Notes: generated by a model from the sequence alone, not told the origin. A stretch of DNA of 14,131 nucleotides from JARFUG01 sp050485365 (GCA_050485365.1 JBJHBH010000087.1:1-14131), one strand, 5' to 3'. Shown: positions 7,121-13,540, counted from the first letter of the stretch. Numbers and translations: made by a program.

Positions 7121-7137
7121 TTAACTGTTTTTAACTG
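7121..7137. repeat. Direct repeat TTAACTG, two copies 10 bp apart
   Basis: Copies at 7121-7127 and 7131-7137, read on the + strand, directly abut the -35 element of the minus-strand promoter at 7091-7119. A spacing of about one helical turn would place two bound protein subunits on the same DNA face. An A/T-rich UP element is the simpler alternative. Confidence 0.6.
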
Positions 7138-7157
7138 CCCCCCTCCCGTCGACCGAA

Positions 7158-7183
7158 GAAAAGGAGCCCGCAGGCTCCTTTTC
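7158..7183 (-). terminator. Intrinsic terminator after the Nfu/small-protein unit
   Basis: A perfect 11-bp inverted repeat (GAAAAGGAGCC at 7158-7168, GGCTCCTTTTC at 7173-7183) with a 4-base loop. A-rich on one side and T-rich on the other, it can act in either direction. It lies 30 bp after the stop of the minus-strand gene at 7214 and separates that unit from the sigma-54 regulator promoter. Confidence 0.85.
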
Positions 7184-7213
7184 CGGAACATCAAACATTT
7201 CGGCCGTGAAGAG

Positions 7214-7408
7214 TCACTCTTCGTAGCATAGAACGCGAATCAGGCCGATGGTCGAGCCGTTCTCGTGTGTCGTGGTGTCGCTGATCGAAATCACTTTCGC
7301 AATCTTGTTCCGGCTGATGAAGTCATTGACCCTCTGATCGAGCTCATCGAGCTCTCTCTGGGCCTTGAAGGGGACCAGAGGTTCTCCGAACGTTTTGATC
7401 TTCACCAT
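7214..7408 (-). CDS. Small conserved-looking protein, possibly Cse60-like
   Basis: A 64-residue protein with no signal peptide or membrane segment. Pattern: N-terminal strand MVKIKTF, a helix (RELDELDQRVNDFI, 18-31), a strand KVISISD and a final strand GLIRVLCYEE. This strand-helix-strand-strand order, ending in an aromatic and acidic residues, resembles the Spore_Cse60 family of small proteins; that link is from memory of the family pattern and is tentative. The start is supported by AAGGAGG at 7415-7421, six bases before the ATG. It lies 30 bp downstream of the Nfu gene, has no promoter of its own that I can see, and is followed by a strong terminator, so it is probably co-transcribed with Nfu. 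Function unknown. Confidence 0.8.
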   Translation of the reverse strand: MVKIKTFGEPLVPFKAQRELDELDQRVNDFISRNKIAKVISISDTTTHENGSTIGLIRVLCYEE

Positions 7409-7438
7409 GATCGGCCTCCTTGAATGTGAAAGCGCTAT

Positions 7439-7660
7439 TTACACCTGAACGACCTCTTTGACCTCGGGAATCTGTTCCTTGAGCGTCCTTTCGATCCCCA
7501 TCTTCAGCGTCATGGTGGACATGGGGCACGACCCGCAGGCCCCCGTCAGACGCACGCTGACGACGCCCGCCTCAGAGACGTCGACGAGCTCGACATCCCC
7601 TCCGTCGGCCTGCAGCGCGGGGCGAACCATGTTCAGAACTTCCTGGACTCTCTCTTTCAT
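7439..7660 (-). CDS. NifU C-terminal-domain (Nfu-type) Fe-S cluster carrier protein
   Basis: A 73-residue single Nfu domain. Such proteins hold a [4Fe-4S] cluster between the CxxC motifs of two subunits and deliver it to apo-enzymes. The key motif is GACGSCPMS, with C42 and C45; the upstream signature RPALQADGGDVELVDV (13-28) is typical of the family. There is no IscU-like or A-type domain, so this is a carrier rather than a full NifU. The ATG at 7660 is chosen because AAGGAGG (7666-7672) lies five bases upstream; the longer open frame to 7777 runs past the promoter into the neighbouring gene and is rejected. First gene of a two-gene unit. Confidence 0.93.
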   Translation of the reverse strand: MKERVQEVLNMVRPALQADGGDVELVDVSEAGVVSVRLTGACGSCPMSTMTLKMGIERTLKEQIPEVKEVVQV

Positions 7661-7685
7661 GCGAACCTCCTTCGTTGTAGTGTTT

Positions 7686-7714
7686 AGTATAGTTTCCCTC
7701 GTTATCCCGTGCAA
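7686..7714 (-). promoter_or_regulatory. Sigma-70-type promoter for the Nfu unit
   Basis: Minus-strand TTGCAC (7709-7714), a 17-base spacer, and TATACT (7686-7691) lie in the short gap between the methyltransferase stop and the Nfu start. Transcription would begin near 7679, giving a leader of about 20 bases that contains the ribosome site. Confidence 0.6.
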
Positions 7715-7722
7715 CCGGGGCA

Positions 7723-8892
7723 TCAGATGCGATCGGCCGCAAACGGCATCGAAAGATCCTGAATCCGGCGGGCGCACAGCAGCTCAGGGCACGAAACGCC
7801 CTTGGCCTGGACGAGCACTTTGAAGGTCTCTCCTATTCCCCCGTCGGGGAGGATGAGATTCTTCAGGGTCAGCCGCAGTTCGCGGGCGAGCTTCTCGTCG
7901 CTTTGGCGCGCTTCGAGCGCCATCAGCGATTCGACGAAACCGAGCCCCATCAAGAAGCGGTACTGCGCACCGTACCACAGCGGCTCAAGCCCCGCGGCTC
8001 TGCCCGCCAACTCCAGGGCGGTGAAGTCGACATGCGTTGTGATATCCTGGCGCCCGATGCGCACGTAGGGATCTTCTCCGGCCTGGTGCCGATGATAGCA
8101 CATCAGCGTGCCGCCCCGCCGAAAGGGGGCGTAAAGATCCTCGGCGCGGTAACCGTAATCGATGGTGAGGACGAAACCGCGGCCGAGGGTGCGCCCGACC
8201 CGCTCCATCCACCTCACCGCCTCCAGGTTGACCTCGGCGCGGTTCCCTTCGGCCGGCGAGACGCCGATGCGGCGGAAATAGTCTTCGATCTCGCCTGGAG
8301 CCGGCCGAAGCTCCTCGGCGAAGCGGCCGTTCTCCTCGACGACGTAGACCTCGAAGAGCTCCCCCCCCTTCTTCTCCACCAGATGAATCGGAAAGGCGTC
8401 GACGAGCTCGTTGGAGACAAAGCACCCCTGCATGCCGCGCAAATCCTCGAGAGAGCACCACTCGACCTTGCCGCGATGCTTCTGGAGCGCCGTCGCCTGA
8501 CGTCGGCGGTGATCGTCGCTGAGCTCGACGATCCTGTAGCGCAGCCGCTCGTAGATGCTGGGCGCTTCGGCTTGCAGGGCGTCCAGAATGTCGAGGGCGA
8601 GATGCCCCTCCCCCGCCCCCTGCTCGGCCACGACGGGCTCGTCGGCCTGCATCGCTTCCCACATCTGGCGAAGCTGTCTGGAGATCAGGGCGCCGAAAAG
8701 GGAGTGGACGCTGCTGGAGGTGAAGAAATCGCCCTGCCGGCCGATGCGCTCGCGCGCCGCCATGTAATAGCCGTGCTGCGGATGATAGAGACAAAGCTCC
8801 ATGAATTCGGCGAAGCGGATCGCTCCCGCCTCATGGATGCGACGGCGGATGATCTGCTCGAGCTCCGCGCTGCCGTGCTCCTGCTGCTCCAT
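7723..8892 (-). CDS. SAM-dependent methyltransferase, MidA/NDUFAF7 family (Methyltransf_28)
   Basis: A 389-residue protein of the family whose mitochondrial member NDUFAF7 (MidA) dimethylates an arginine of the complex I 49-kDa subunit during assembly; bacterial targets are less certain. Features: the N-terminal substrate-side signature FAEFMELCLYHPQHGYY (27-43), a FFTSSSVHSLFG segment (56-67), a SAM-binding glycine motif QGAGEG (91-96), family motif SNELVDAFP (160-168) and IDYGY (244-248). Length is normal. The ATG at 8892 has a modest AAGGGG site. Complex I genes are not in the window, so a role in NADH dehydrogenase assembly is by family analogy only. A promoter at 8919-8948 suggests it is transcribed separately from the HAD gene. 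Confidence 0.92.
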   Translation of the reverse strand: MEQQEHGSAELEQIIRRRIHEAGAIRFAEFMELCLYHPQHGYYMAARERIGRQGDFFTSSSVHSLFGALISRQLRQMWEAMQADEPVVAEQGAGEGHLALDILDALQAEAPSIYERLRYRIVELSDDHRRRQATALQKHRGKVEWCSLEDLRGMQGCFVSNELVDAFPIHLVEKKGGELFEVYVVEENGRFAEELRPAPGEIEDYFRRIGVSPAEGNRAEVNLEAVRWMERVGRTLGRGFVLTIDYGYRAEDLYAPFRRGGTLMCYHRHQAGEDPYVRIGRQDITTHVDFTALELAGRAAGLEPLWYGAQYRFLMGLGFVESLMALEARQSDEKLARELRLTLKNLILPDGGIGETFKVLVQAKGVSCPELLCARRIQDLSMPFAADRI

Positions 8893-8918
8893 GTTCGACC
8901 CCTTTTTTAAAGGGATGG

Positions 8919-8948
8919 ATTGTAGCGCAGGCGAAGAGGGCGGAACAA
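8919..8948 (-). promoter_or_regulatory. Candidate promoter for the MidA-family gene
   Basis: Minus-strand TTGTTC (8943-8948), an 18-base spacer and TACAAT (8919-8924), ending 27 bp before the start codon. The predicted short leader includes CCCTTT and AAAGGG arms around a 3-base loop that overlap the ribosome site. Confidence 0.5.
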
Positions 8949-8955
8949 GCGAAAA

Positions 8956-8974
8956 GAGCCCCCGCGGCGAGGGG
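8956..8974 (-). terminator. Weak candidate terminator after the HAD gene
   Basis: On the minus strand, CCCC and GGGG arms flank about 7 GC-rich bases, and a short T run (CTCTTTT) follows. The stem is short, so this is tentative. Confidence 0.3.
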
Positions 8975-8982
8975 AGAGCGGG

Positions 8983-9627
8983 TCAGGGGACGATGCCGAG
9001 GAGTTTGTGAATCTGAAGCAGATCGCCGACCTCGCGCACCAGCAGGGTGCGGATTCCGAGCTCTTCCGCCAGGCGGAGGTCGACGGCGTGACGGTCGCCC
9101 ACGAAGAGAAATTCGTCGGGCGGGCCGCCGATATCCTCAACGATCCGGTTCAGGGTCTCGTGATCGGGCTTGGGCCGCCAGGAAAACTCGATGGTGTAGA
9201 GCTTCTCGAACAGGTCCTCCACCCCGAGCAGCGCCAGAATTTTTTGCGCCAAGGGCAGATTGTTGTTGGTGTAGATGTACAGATCGCACCCTTGGCGCAG
9301 CGAATCGAGAAGGGCATAGAGGATCGGGTCGTGCTGGAGATGGCGCTCGGGGCGCACCCTCTGCTGCATCGCCCGGTGGAACTCGGGGACCTCGATGCCG
9401 AGCTCGTGCAGTGTGCGGGTCAGGGTCGGCTCCTCATCGTAGGTTTCGGTGAGGCGCCGACGCGACGCGAGCAGCAGCGCCTCCCCTTCCTGCGCGGAGA
9501 GCCCCCGGGTCTCGGCCACGAGCGCCTTGGCCGTCATCTCGATCTCCTTGGCCAGAGGCGGGGCGGTGTAGAGAGTACCGTCGAGATCGAAGACGATGGA
9601 GCGGACAGGGCAGAGAGTTGTGAGCAT
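8983..9627 (-). CDS. HAD-superfamily hydrolase, pyrimidine 5'-nucleotidase-like
   Basis: A 214-residue soluble HAD phosphatase. All four motifs are visible: I, FDLDGTLY with nucleophile D14 and D16; II, T120 in YTNNN; III, K153 in RPKP; IV, GDRHAVD with D178 and D183. A helical cap is inserted after motif I (about 25-105, C1 type). The TNN motif and spacing resemble Sdt1-like pyrimidine 5'-nucleotidases, but substrate specificity cannot be read reliably; phosphoglycolate-type phosphatase activity is an alternative. The ATG at 9627 is the first usable start, with a weak AAGGA about 8 bases upstream. It has its own promoter with palindromes around the -10. Confidence 0.9.
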   Translation of the reverse strand: MLTTLCPVRSIVFDLDGTLYTAPPLAKEIEMTAKALVAETRGLSAQEGEALLLASRRRLTETYDEEPTLTRTLHELGIEVPEFHRAMQQRVRPERHLQHDPILYALLDSLRQGCDLYIYTNNNLPLAQKILALLGVEDLFEKLYTIEFSWRPKPDHETLNRIVEDIGGPPDEFLFVGDRHAVDLRLAEELGIRTLLVREVGDLLQIHKLLGIVP

Positions 9628-9657
9628 CGCACGATCCTTTATTGCGTCGCCGAGGCG

Positions 9658-9684
9658 GAAGCTTCACCGGAATGAAGCTTCATT
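9658..9684. repeat. Two GAAGCTTC palindromes, 16 bp apart, at the HAD promoter
   Basis: GAAGCTTC occurs at 9658-9665 and 9674-9681; the second copy extends to the 14-bp perfect palindrome AATGAAGCTTCATT (9671-9684). They overlap the predicted -10 and transcription start, so they could be repressor half-sites or operators. Confidence 0.6.
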
Positions 9685-9709
9685 GTAGCATGCCGGAGGC
9701 GGGAGTCAA
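9682..9709 (-). promoter_or_regulatory. Sigma-70-type promoter for the HAD hydrolase
   Basis: Minus-strand TTGACT (9704-9709), a 16-base spacer and TACAAT (9682-9687). Transcription would start near 9675, about 48 bases before the ATG. Confidence 0.6.
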
Positions 9710-9726
9710 AACCCCGGCGCCACCAC

Positions 9727-10449
9727 TTATCCTGTATTTTTGAGAACTTGCCGTATCGCTGCGGGGTCGTCGGTGAACACCCCGTCGACGCCGAGCCCCT
9801 TGAGACCGAGCGCGGCTGCCCGCTCGTTGACCGTCCAGGGGTAGATCTTCAGTCCATATCGGCGCGCCGCCTCGATCATGGTCTGGGTGACGCGGTCGCG
9901 GCGCGGATGCAGGCTCTCGGCCCGGCACATAGCCGCCTGTTTCAGCGCTCGCCCCCAGAAAAGGTTCTCCACCACGAATCCGAGGGGGAGGCTCGAATGG
10001 TGTTGGCGGATCTGCGCCAGCAGCTTATGATCAAAGGACGACACCAGGACGCGCGACTCCGGGAAGTCGGCCACGAGCCGAAGAACCGCCTCTGCACAGG
10101 CCGCCGTCTTGATCTCGACGTTCAGGCGCACCCGGTCGCGCGCCCACTCGAGAACCTCGCCCAGAGAAGGGATGGGTTCGGCGCGAAAAGCCGGATCGAA
10201 CCAGCTTCCGGCATCGAGTCTTTTCAGATCGGAAAGGGGCATCGCGGCCACGGCGCCGCGCCCGTCGGTGGTGCGCTTCACGTCGGTATCGTGGATCACG
10301 ACGGGGACGCCGTCGCGGCTCAGATGCACATCGAGCTCGACGCCGTCGGCGCCGAGCGCTTCCGCCGCCCGGAAAGCCGCCATGGTGTTTTCAGGTGCGG
10401 CGCAGGAGGCGCCTCGGTGGGCCCAGACGAAGAACGCTTCATTTTTCAT
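9727..10449 (-). CDS. Glycerophosphodiester phosphodiesterase (cytosolic, UgpQ-like)
   Basis: Hydrolyses glycerophosphodiesters to sn-glycerol 3-phosphate and an alcohol, recycling phospholipid headgroup material. The 240 residues have no signal peptide, so it is cytosolic. Catalytic and metal residues: H11-R12 in WAHRGA, PENT at 19-22, E38 and D40 in GVELDVHLS, H53-D54 in VIHDTD, E112 and K114 in VEIK; the barrel closes with YPWTVN and GVDGVFTDDP. The ATG at 10449 starts right before the conserved first strand, but no ribosome site is visible in front of it; longer in-frame starts (10530) run antisense through the small membrane gene and lack support. Its start codon lies 11 bp from the divergent start at 10461. 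Confidence 0.93.
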   Translation of the reverse strand: MKNEAFFVWAHRGASCAAPENTMAAFRAAEALGADGVELDVHLSRDGVPVVIHDTDVKRTTDGRGAVAAMPLSDLKRLDAGSWFDPAFRAEPIPSLGEVLEWARDRVRLNVEIKTAACAEAVLRLVADFPESRVLVSSFDHKLLAQIRQHHSSLPLGFVVENLFWGRALKQAAMCRAESLHPRRDRVTQTMIEAARRYGLKIYPWTVNERAAALGLKGLGVDGVFTDDPAAIRQVLKNTG

Positions 10450-10460
10450 AAGGATGACAC

Positions 10461-10640
10461 ATGGAGAAAGGATACCTCGTGCTTCTTTTTGTCGCCATCG
10501 CCCTCGTTGTGGCCATGGCAGTGACGGCATTTTGGGGACGCGGGAGCAAACACGGCTACGGTGCCGCCCCCATGGAGAGCCCGGTCCTGTACAGCTGCGC
10601 GAGCGGTATCGAACGGCCGTCCCTCACTTTGAAACTATAG
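10461..10640 (+). CDS. Small putative membrane protein (59 residues)
   Basis: Begins MEKGYLVLLFVAIALV and continues hydrophobic to about residue 25, consistent with one transmembrane helix or an uncleaved signal anchor. A short polar, Gly/Ser-containing tail with one Cys (C46) follows. AAGGA at 10450-10454 lies six bases before the ATG. About 70 percent of third codon positions are G or C, less than expected for the surrounding genes, so coding status is likely but not certain. I recognise no family. It is divergent from the GDPD gene, with start codons only 11 bp apart, and ends 100 bp before glpX. Confidence 0.55.
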   Translation: MEKGYLVLLFVAIALVVAMAVTAFWGRGSKHGYGAAPMESPVLYSCASGIERPSLTLKL

Positions 10641-10670
10641 GCGAAATTCTCTGCCCTCTCCAGCGTCTTG

Positions 10671-10699
10671 TTGTTTTCACCGACAGTCCGTGGCATAGT
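10671..10699 (+). promoter_or_regulatory. Candidate promoter for glpX
   Basis: TTGTTT (10671-10676), a 17-base spacer, and CATAGT (10694-10699) preceded by TGG, an extended -10 arrangement. Transcription would begin near 10706, about 35 bases before the glpX ATG. Confidence 0.45.
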
Positions 10700-10740
10700 G
10701 CGCGGCAAGTTTCATCCCGCACATCACAGGAGTCGTGTTC

Positions 10741-11694
10741 ATGAACCGCAATCTCGCACTGGAACTGGTCAGGGTCACCGAAGCGGCCGCTCTCGCCTGC
10801 GGCCGCTGGGTCGGCAAGGGGGACAAGACGGCGGCCGACGAAGCGGCCACGAGCGCCATGCGGCGCACGCTGGAGTCCCTCGACATCAGCGGAACGGTCG
10901 TTATCGGCGAGGGGGAGATGGACGAGGCGCCGATGCTCTACATCGGCGAACGCGTCGGCAGCAACGGATCGCTGGAGGTCGACATCGCCGTCGACCCGCT
11001 GGAGGGGACGAACATCTGTGCCAAGGGGCTCAACGGCGCCATCGCAACGATCGCCCTCGCCCCGCGCGGCGGCTTTCTGCACGCGCCGGACATGTACATG
11101 GAGAAGATCGTCGTCGGCCCCGCCGCCAAGGGGGCCATCGACATCAATCTGTCTGCGCGAGAGAACCTTTTGCGCGTGGCCGAAGCCAAGCGGTGCCGGA
11201 CCGAAGATCTCACGGTGGTGCTTCTGGATCGCCCCCGGCACGACAAGATCGTCGCGGAGCTGCGCAAGGCCGGAGCGCGCATCCACCTCATCCCCGACGG
11301 CGACGTGGCCCCGGCCATCGCCGCCGCCGTCGAGGGGAGCGGCGTCGACATGCTGATGGGAATCGGCGGCGCTCCCGAAGGGGTGCTGGCAGCCGCCGCC
11401 CTCAAATGCCTCGACGGCGACATGCAGGGCAGGCTCGTCTTTTTGAGCCAGAGCGAACGGGATCGGGCCCTCGCCATGGGGATCGACGACTACGAGCGCA
11501 TCTACCGCGCCGACGAGATGGCCCAAGGCGACGTCGTCTTTGCGGCCACCGGCGTCACCAACGGCGACCTGCTCACCGGCGTGCGCTATTTCTCGGGAGG
11601 CGCCCAGACCCACTCGGTCGTCATGCGCTCTCAGAGCCGCACCGTGCGCTTCATCGAGGCCCGTCACCGCTTCGACCACAAGCCCCTGTACTGA
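10741..11694 (+). CDS. glpX: Class II fructose-1,6-bisphosphatase GlpX
   Basis: Hydrolyses fructose 1,6-bisphosphate to fructose 6-phosphate in gluconeogenesis, metal dependent. 317 residues against about 336 in E. coli GlpX. The family's catalytic residues fall at the same numbers as in E. coli: D33 in KTAADEAA, E57 in GEGEMDEAPM, D85, E88 and T90 in VDPLEGTN, and E213 in GIGGAPEGV. The ATG at 10741 is chosen with AGGAG at 10728-10732, eight bases away; an in-frame GTG at 10735 is too close to that site. Preceded by its own candidate promoter. No other glycolytic gene is adjacent. Confidence 0.97.
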   Translation: MNRNLALELVRVTEAAALACGRWVGKGDKTAADEAATSAMRRTLESLDISGTVVIGEGEMDEAPMLYIGERVGSNGSLEVDIAVDPLEGTNICAKGLNGAIATIALAPRGGFLHAPDMYMEKIVVGPAAKGAIDINLSARENLLRVAEAKRCRTEDLTVVLLDRPRHDKIVAELRKAGARIHLIPDGDVAPAIAAAVEGSGVDMLMGIGGAPEGVLAAAALKCLDGDMQGRLVFLSQSERDRALAMGIDDYERIYRADEMAQGDVVFAATGVTNGDLLTGVRYFSGGAQTHSVVMRSQSRTVRFIEARHRFDHKPLY

Positions 11695-11706
11695 AAACTT
11701 TTTCTC

Positions 11707-11758
11707 TTGTCAAAACAGCTATTCGCTTGATAACATTTTCAAATTGACGCTGTATACG
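11707..11758 (+). promoter_or_regulatory. Candidate promoter region before the kinase-like/BON gene
   Basis: This A/T-rich gap holds two overlapping weak options: TTGTCA (11707-11712) and TAACAT (11731-11736) with an 18-base spacer, or TTGATA (11727-11732) with TGTATA (11751-11756), also 18 bases apart. Which one works cannot be told from sequence; no terminator hairpin separates it from glpX. Confidence 0.4.
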
Positions 11759-11775
11759 CATTCCAGAGGAGACGC

Positions 11776-12603
11776 ATGGCAATCATCACCATATCGAGGG
11801 AAATGGGAAGCGGCGGCATCCCCATTGCTCACGAGGCAGCGGAGAAGCTCGGCTACACCCTGGTGGACGGCGAGGCCATCGCCAAAGTCGCACCGGAGTA
11901 CGGCCTCACCCCCGAGGCCCTTGAGAATGCCGACGAGAAGCCTCCCGCCTTCGTCGAGAAGCTCGACAAGAAAGCCGAGCACGACCTCCACGTCATCGAG
12001 CTGATCGTTCTGGAGTACGCCCTCAAGGGGAACGTCATCATCTACGGCCGCGGCGGCCAGGATCTGCTCAAAGGGGTCAACAGCGTCTTTCGCGTGCGCA
12101 TCATCGCCCCCTTCGAGGAGCGCGTCGAGCGCTGGGCCGAGCGCGAGTGGCTCGATCCGGACTTCGCGCGGGATCTGGTTCGCCGAAGCGACCAGCAGCG
12201 CGCCGGCTTCATAAAGTACTTCTTCGACCGCGACTGGAGCGATCCGTTGGGCTACGATCTGGTCATCAACACCGATCGCATCTGCGAAGAGACCGCCGTC
12301 AAGCTCATCTGCGACGGCATCAAGGACAAGAACCTGCTGGAGCAAAAAGGATCCGCCAAAAAAATCCTCTCCGACCTCATCGTGCGCAAGCGCGTCGAGA
12401 TCGCCGTCATCTCGCAGCCCGACCATGACGGAAACCACATCTCCATCGCCGTGTGCGACGGCGCCGTCGCGCTGAGCGGCCACGTCCACAGCGAACAGGC
12501 CCGCCAGTTCGTCGTCGCCGCCGCCTCGGGGGCCAAGGGGGTCAAAAGCGTCACCGAGCGGATCAAGGTCGTCGACTACCGCTCCTTTCCCCGCGAACAC
12601 TGA
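11776..12603 (+). CDS. Cytidylate kinase-like protein with C-terminal BON domain
   Basis: 275 residues. Residues 1-190 match the cytidylate-kinase-like P-loop family: MAIITISREMGSGG at the N-terminus carries the nucleotide-binding loop (GSGG 11-14), followed by a second glycine motif YGRGGQ (90-95) and an Arg-rich lid (ERVERWAEREW, 115-125). Residues about 197-268 look like a BON domain, with SDLIVRKRVEIA at its start and the GAVALSGHVHSEQAR core (229-243). BON domains usually bind membranes or hydrophobic ligands and are commonest in periplasmic proteins; none of the usual signal peptides is present, so this one is cytosolic. The true substrate is unknown; authentic Cmk activity should not be assumed. 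AGAGGAG at 11765-11771 supports the start. It ends at a terminator. Confidence 0.88.
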   Translation: MAIITISREMGSGGIPIAHEAAEKLGYTLVDGEAIAKVAPEYGLTPEALENADEKPPAFVEKLDKKAEHDLHVIELIVLEYALKGNVIIYGRGGQDLLKGVNSVFRVRIIAPFEERVERWAEREWLDPDFARDLVRRSDQQRAGFIKYFFDRDWSDPLGYDLVINTDRICEETAVKLICDGIKDKNLLEQKGSAKKILSDLIVRKRVEIAVISQPDHDGNHISIAVCDGAVALSGHVHSEQARQFVVAAASGAKGVKSVTERIKVVDYRSFPREH

Positions 12604-12625
12604 GTTTCTCCGCACTTCCGAAATC

Positions 12626-12652
12626 GAGCCGGCGCCAGCCGGCTTTTTCTTT
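12626..12652 (+). terminator. Intrinsic terminator after the kinase-like/BON gene
   Basis: A 7-bp GC-rich stem, AGCCGGC (12627-12633) and GCCGGCT (12638-12644), with loop GCCA and a run of five T followed by CTTTT. It lies 23 bp after the stop and isolates the yebC-ruvC unit. Confidence 0.9.
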
Positions 12653-12693
12653 TCCGCTTCCGCGGCGTCGGCCGCTCCCGCTGCGAAGGCCTT

Positions 12694-12720
12694 GTTCGCG
12701 GCGGATTTTTCATGATACCA
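12694..12720 (+). promoter_or_regulatory. Possible promoter for yebC-ruvC
   Basis: The yebC unit follows a terminator, so it needs its own promoter. TTGTTC (about 12694-12699) and GATACC or TACCAT (about 12715-12721) are the best matches in the gap, but the fit is poor. The rest of 12653-12779 shows no other clear element. Confidence 0.3.
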
Positions 12721-12793
12721 TTGCCTGCCCTCGTCCGGTCCGGCGCAAAACGCCCGGCGAGGGGCACCAGAATCAAAACAAGGAGATCCGCAG

Positions 12794-13540
12794 GTGGCAG
12801 GACACAGCAAGTGGGCCAACATCAAACACCGCAAAGGGGCGCAGGACGCCAAACGCGGCAAAATCTTCACCAAGCTCATCAAGGAGATCACTATCGCGGC
12901 CAAGCTCGGCGACAGCGATCCGAACGCCAATCCGCGGCTGCGCCAGGCCATCGACAAGGCCAAAGGCGAGAACATGCCCAAGGACACCATCGAGCGCGCC
13001 ATCAAGAAGGGATCGGGCGAGATGGAGGGCGTCAACTACGAAGAGGGGACCTTCGAAGGGTACGGCCCAGGCGGAGTCGCCGTCATCGTCGAGTTCATGA
13101 CCGACAACCGCACCCGCACCGTGGCCGACGTGCGTCACATCTTCAGCAAGCACAACGGCAGCCTCGGCGTGACCGGGTCGGTCTCTTTTCTGTTCGACCG
13201 CAAGGGGCTGATCTCCTTCTCCACCGACCATGACTTCGAGGCCCTGTTCGAGGCGGCCCTGGAGGCGGGCGCCGAAGACGTCAAGGACGAGGGGGATGTC
13301 TATGAGGTCCTCACCGCTCCCGCCGACTTCATCGAGGTGCGCGACGCCCTCGGGAGCGCCGGCTTCACCTGGCTGAACGCCGAGATCACCATGATCCCCC
13401 AGACGATGGTGGCCCTCGAAGGGAAGCAGGCCGAGCAGATGCTCAAGATGATGGAGAAGCTCGAGGACAACGACGACGTGCAGAACGTCTACGCCAACTT
13501 CGACATCTCGGAAGAGGACATCGCCAAGGCGATCGGGTAA
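12794..13540 (+). CDS. yebC: YebC/PmpR-family protein
   Basis: A 248-residue protein of the highly conserved YebC/TACO1 family. Members have been described as DNA-binding regulators (PmpR, quorum sensing) and as factors that help ribosomes translate difficult sequences; which role applies here cannot be told. It opens with the invariant MAGHSKWANIKHRKGAQDAKRGK and shows GYGPGGVA (89-96), TDNRNRT-like TDNRTRT (103-109) and a normal C-terminal end. The start is GTG at 12794, fixed by AAGGAG at 12780-12785, eight bases upstream, and by the family's invariant N-terminus. It sits 40 bp before ruvC, a very common neighbour across bacteria. Confidence 0.97.
   Translation: MAGHSKWANIKHRKGAQDAKRGKIFTKLIKEITIAAKLGDSDPNANPRLRQAIDKAKGENMPKDTIERAIKKGSGEMEGVNYEEGTFEGYGPGGVAVIVEFMTDNRTRTVADVRHIFSKHNGSLGVTGSVSFLFDRKGLISFSTDHDFEALFEAALEAGAEDVKDEGDVYEVLTAPADFIEVRDALGSAGFTWLNAEITMIPQTMVALEGKQAEQMLKMMEKLEDNDDVQNVYANFDISEEDIAKAIG

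Larger units (their letters stand above)
6852..7157 (-). other. Long upstream region of the sigma-54 regulator
   Basis: About 300 bases without an assignable gene. Reading leftward, it holds the promoter at 7091-7119 and then a leader of roughly 230 bases before the ATG at 6851. The regulator's frame stays open throughout, but its residues look unstructured, and an ATG at 7109 would fall upstream of the predicted transcription start. A GTG at 6950, preceded by AAGGAG (6959-6964, 8 bases away), is in frame and could add 33 residues. I see no riboswitch motif and no other coding sequence. Open frames on the + strand here look like noise. Confidence 0.5.

Noticed and set aside
7661..7777. N-terminal extension of the Nfu protein
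   Set aside because: It would begin inside the methyltransferase gene, upstream of the predicted promoter; the start at 7660 has an AAGGAGG site.
7903..8910. Open frame of 335 codons on the plus strand
   Set aside because: Antisense to the MidA-family methyltransferase, whose motifs are clear; the frame's residues look random and charged.
10681..10706. Sigma-54 promoter before glpX (TGGCA at 10691)
   Set aside because: The expected GC pair with TTGCA/T does not follow at the right distance; a sigma-70-type reading fits better.
10624..11747. Long open frames in other phases over glpX, on both strands
   Set aside because: GlpX has every catalytic residue in place at 10741-11694; the others are shadows of it.
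11719..13035. Open frame of 438 codons on the minus strand
   Set aside because: Antisense to the kinase-like/BON gene and yebC, crosses a terminator on the + strand, and has no domain or ribosome site.
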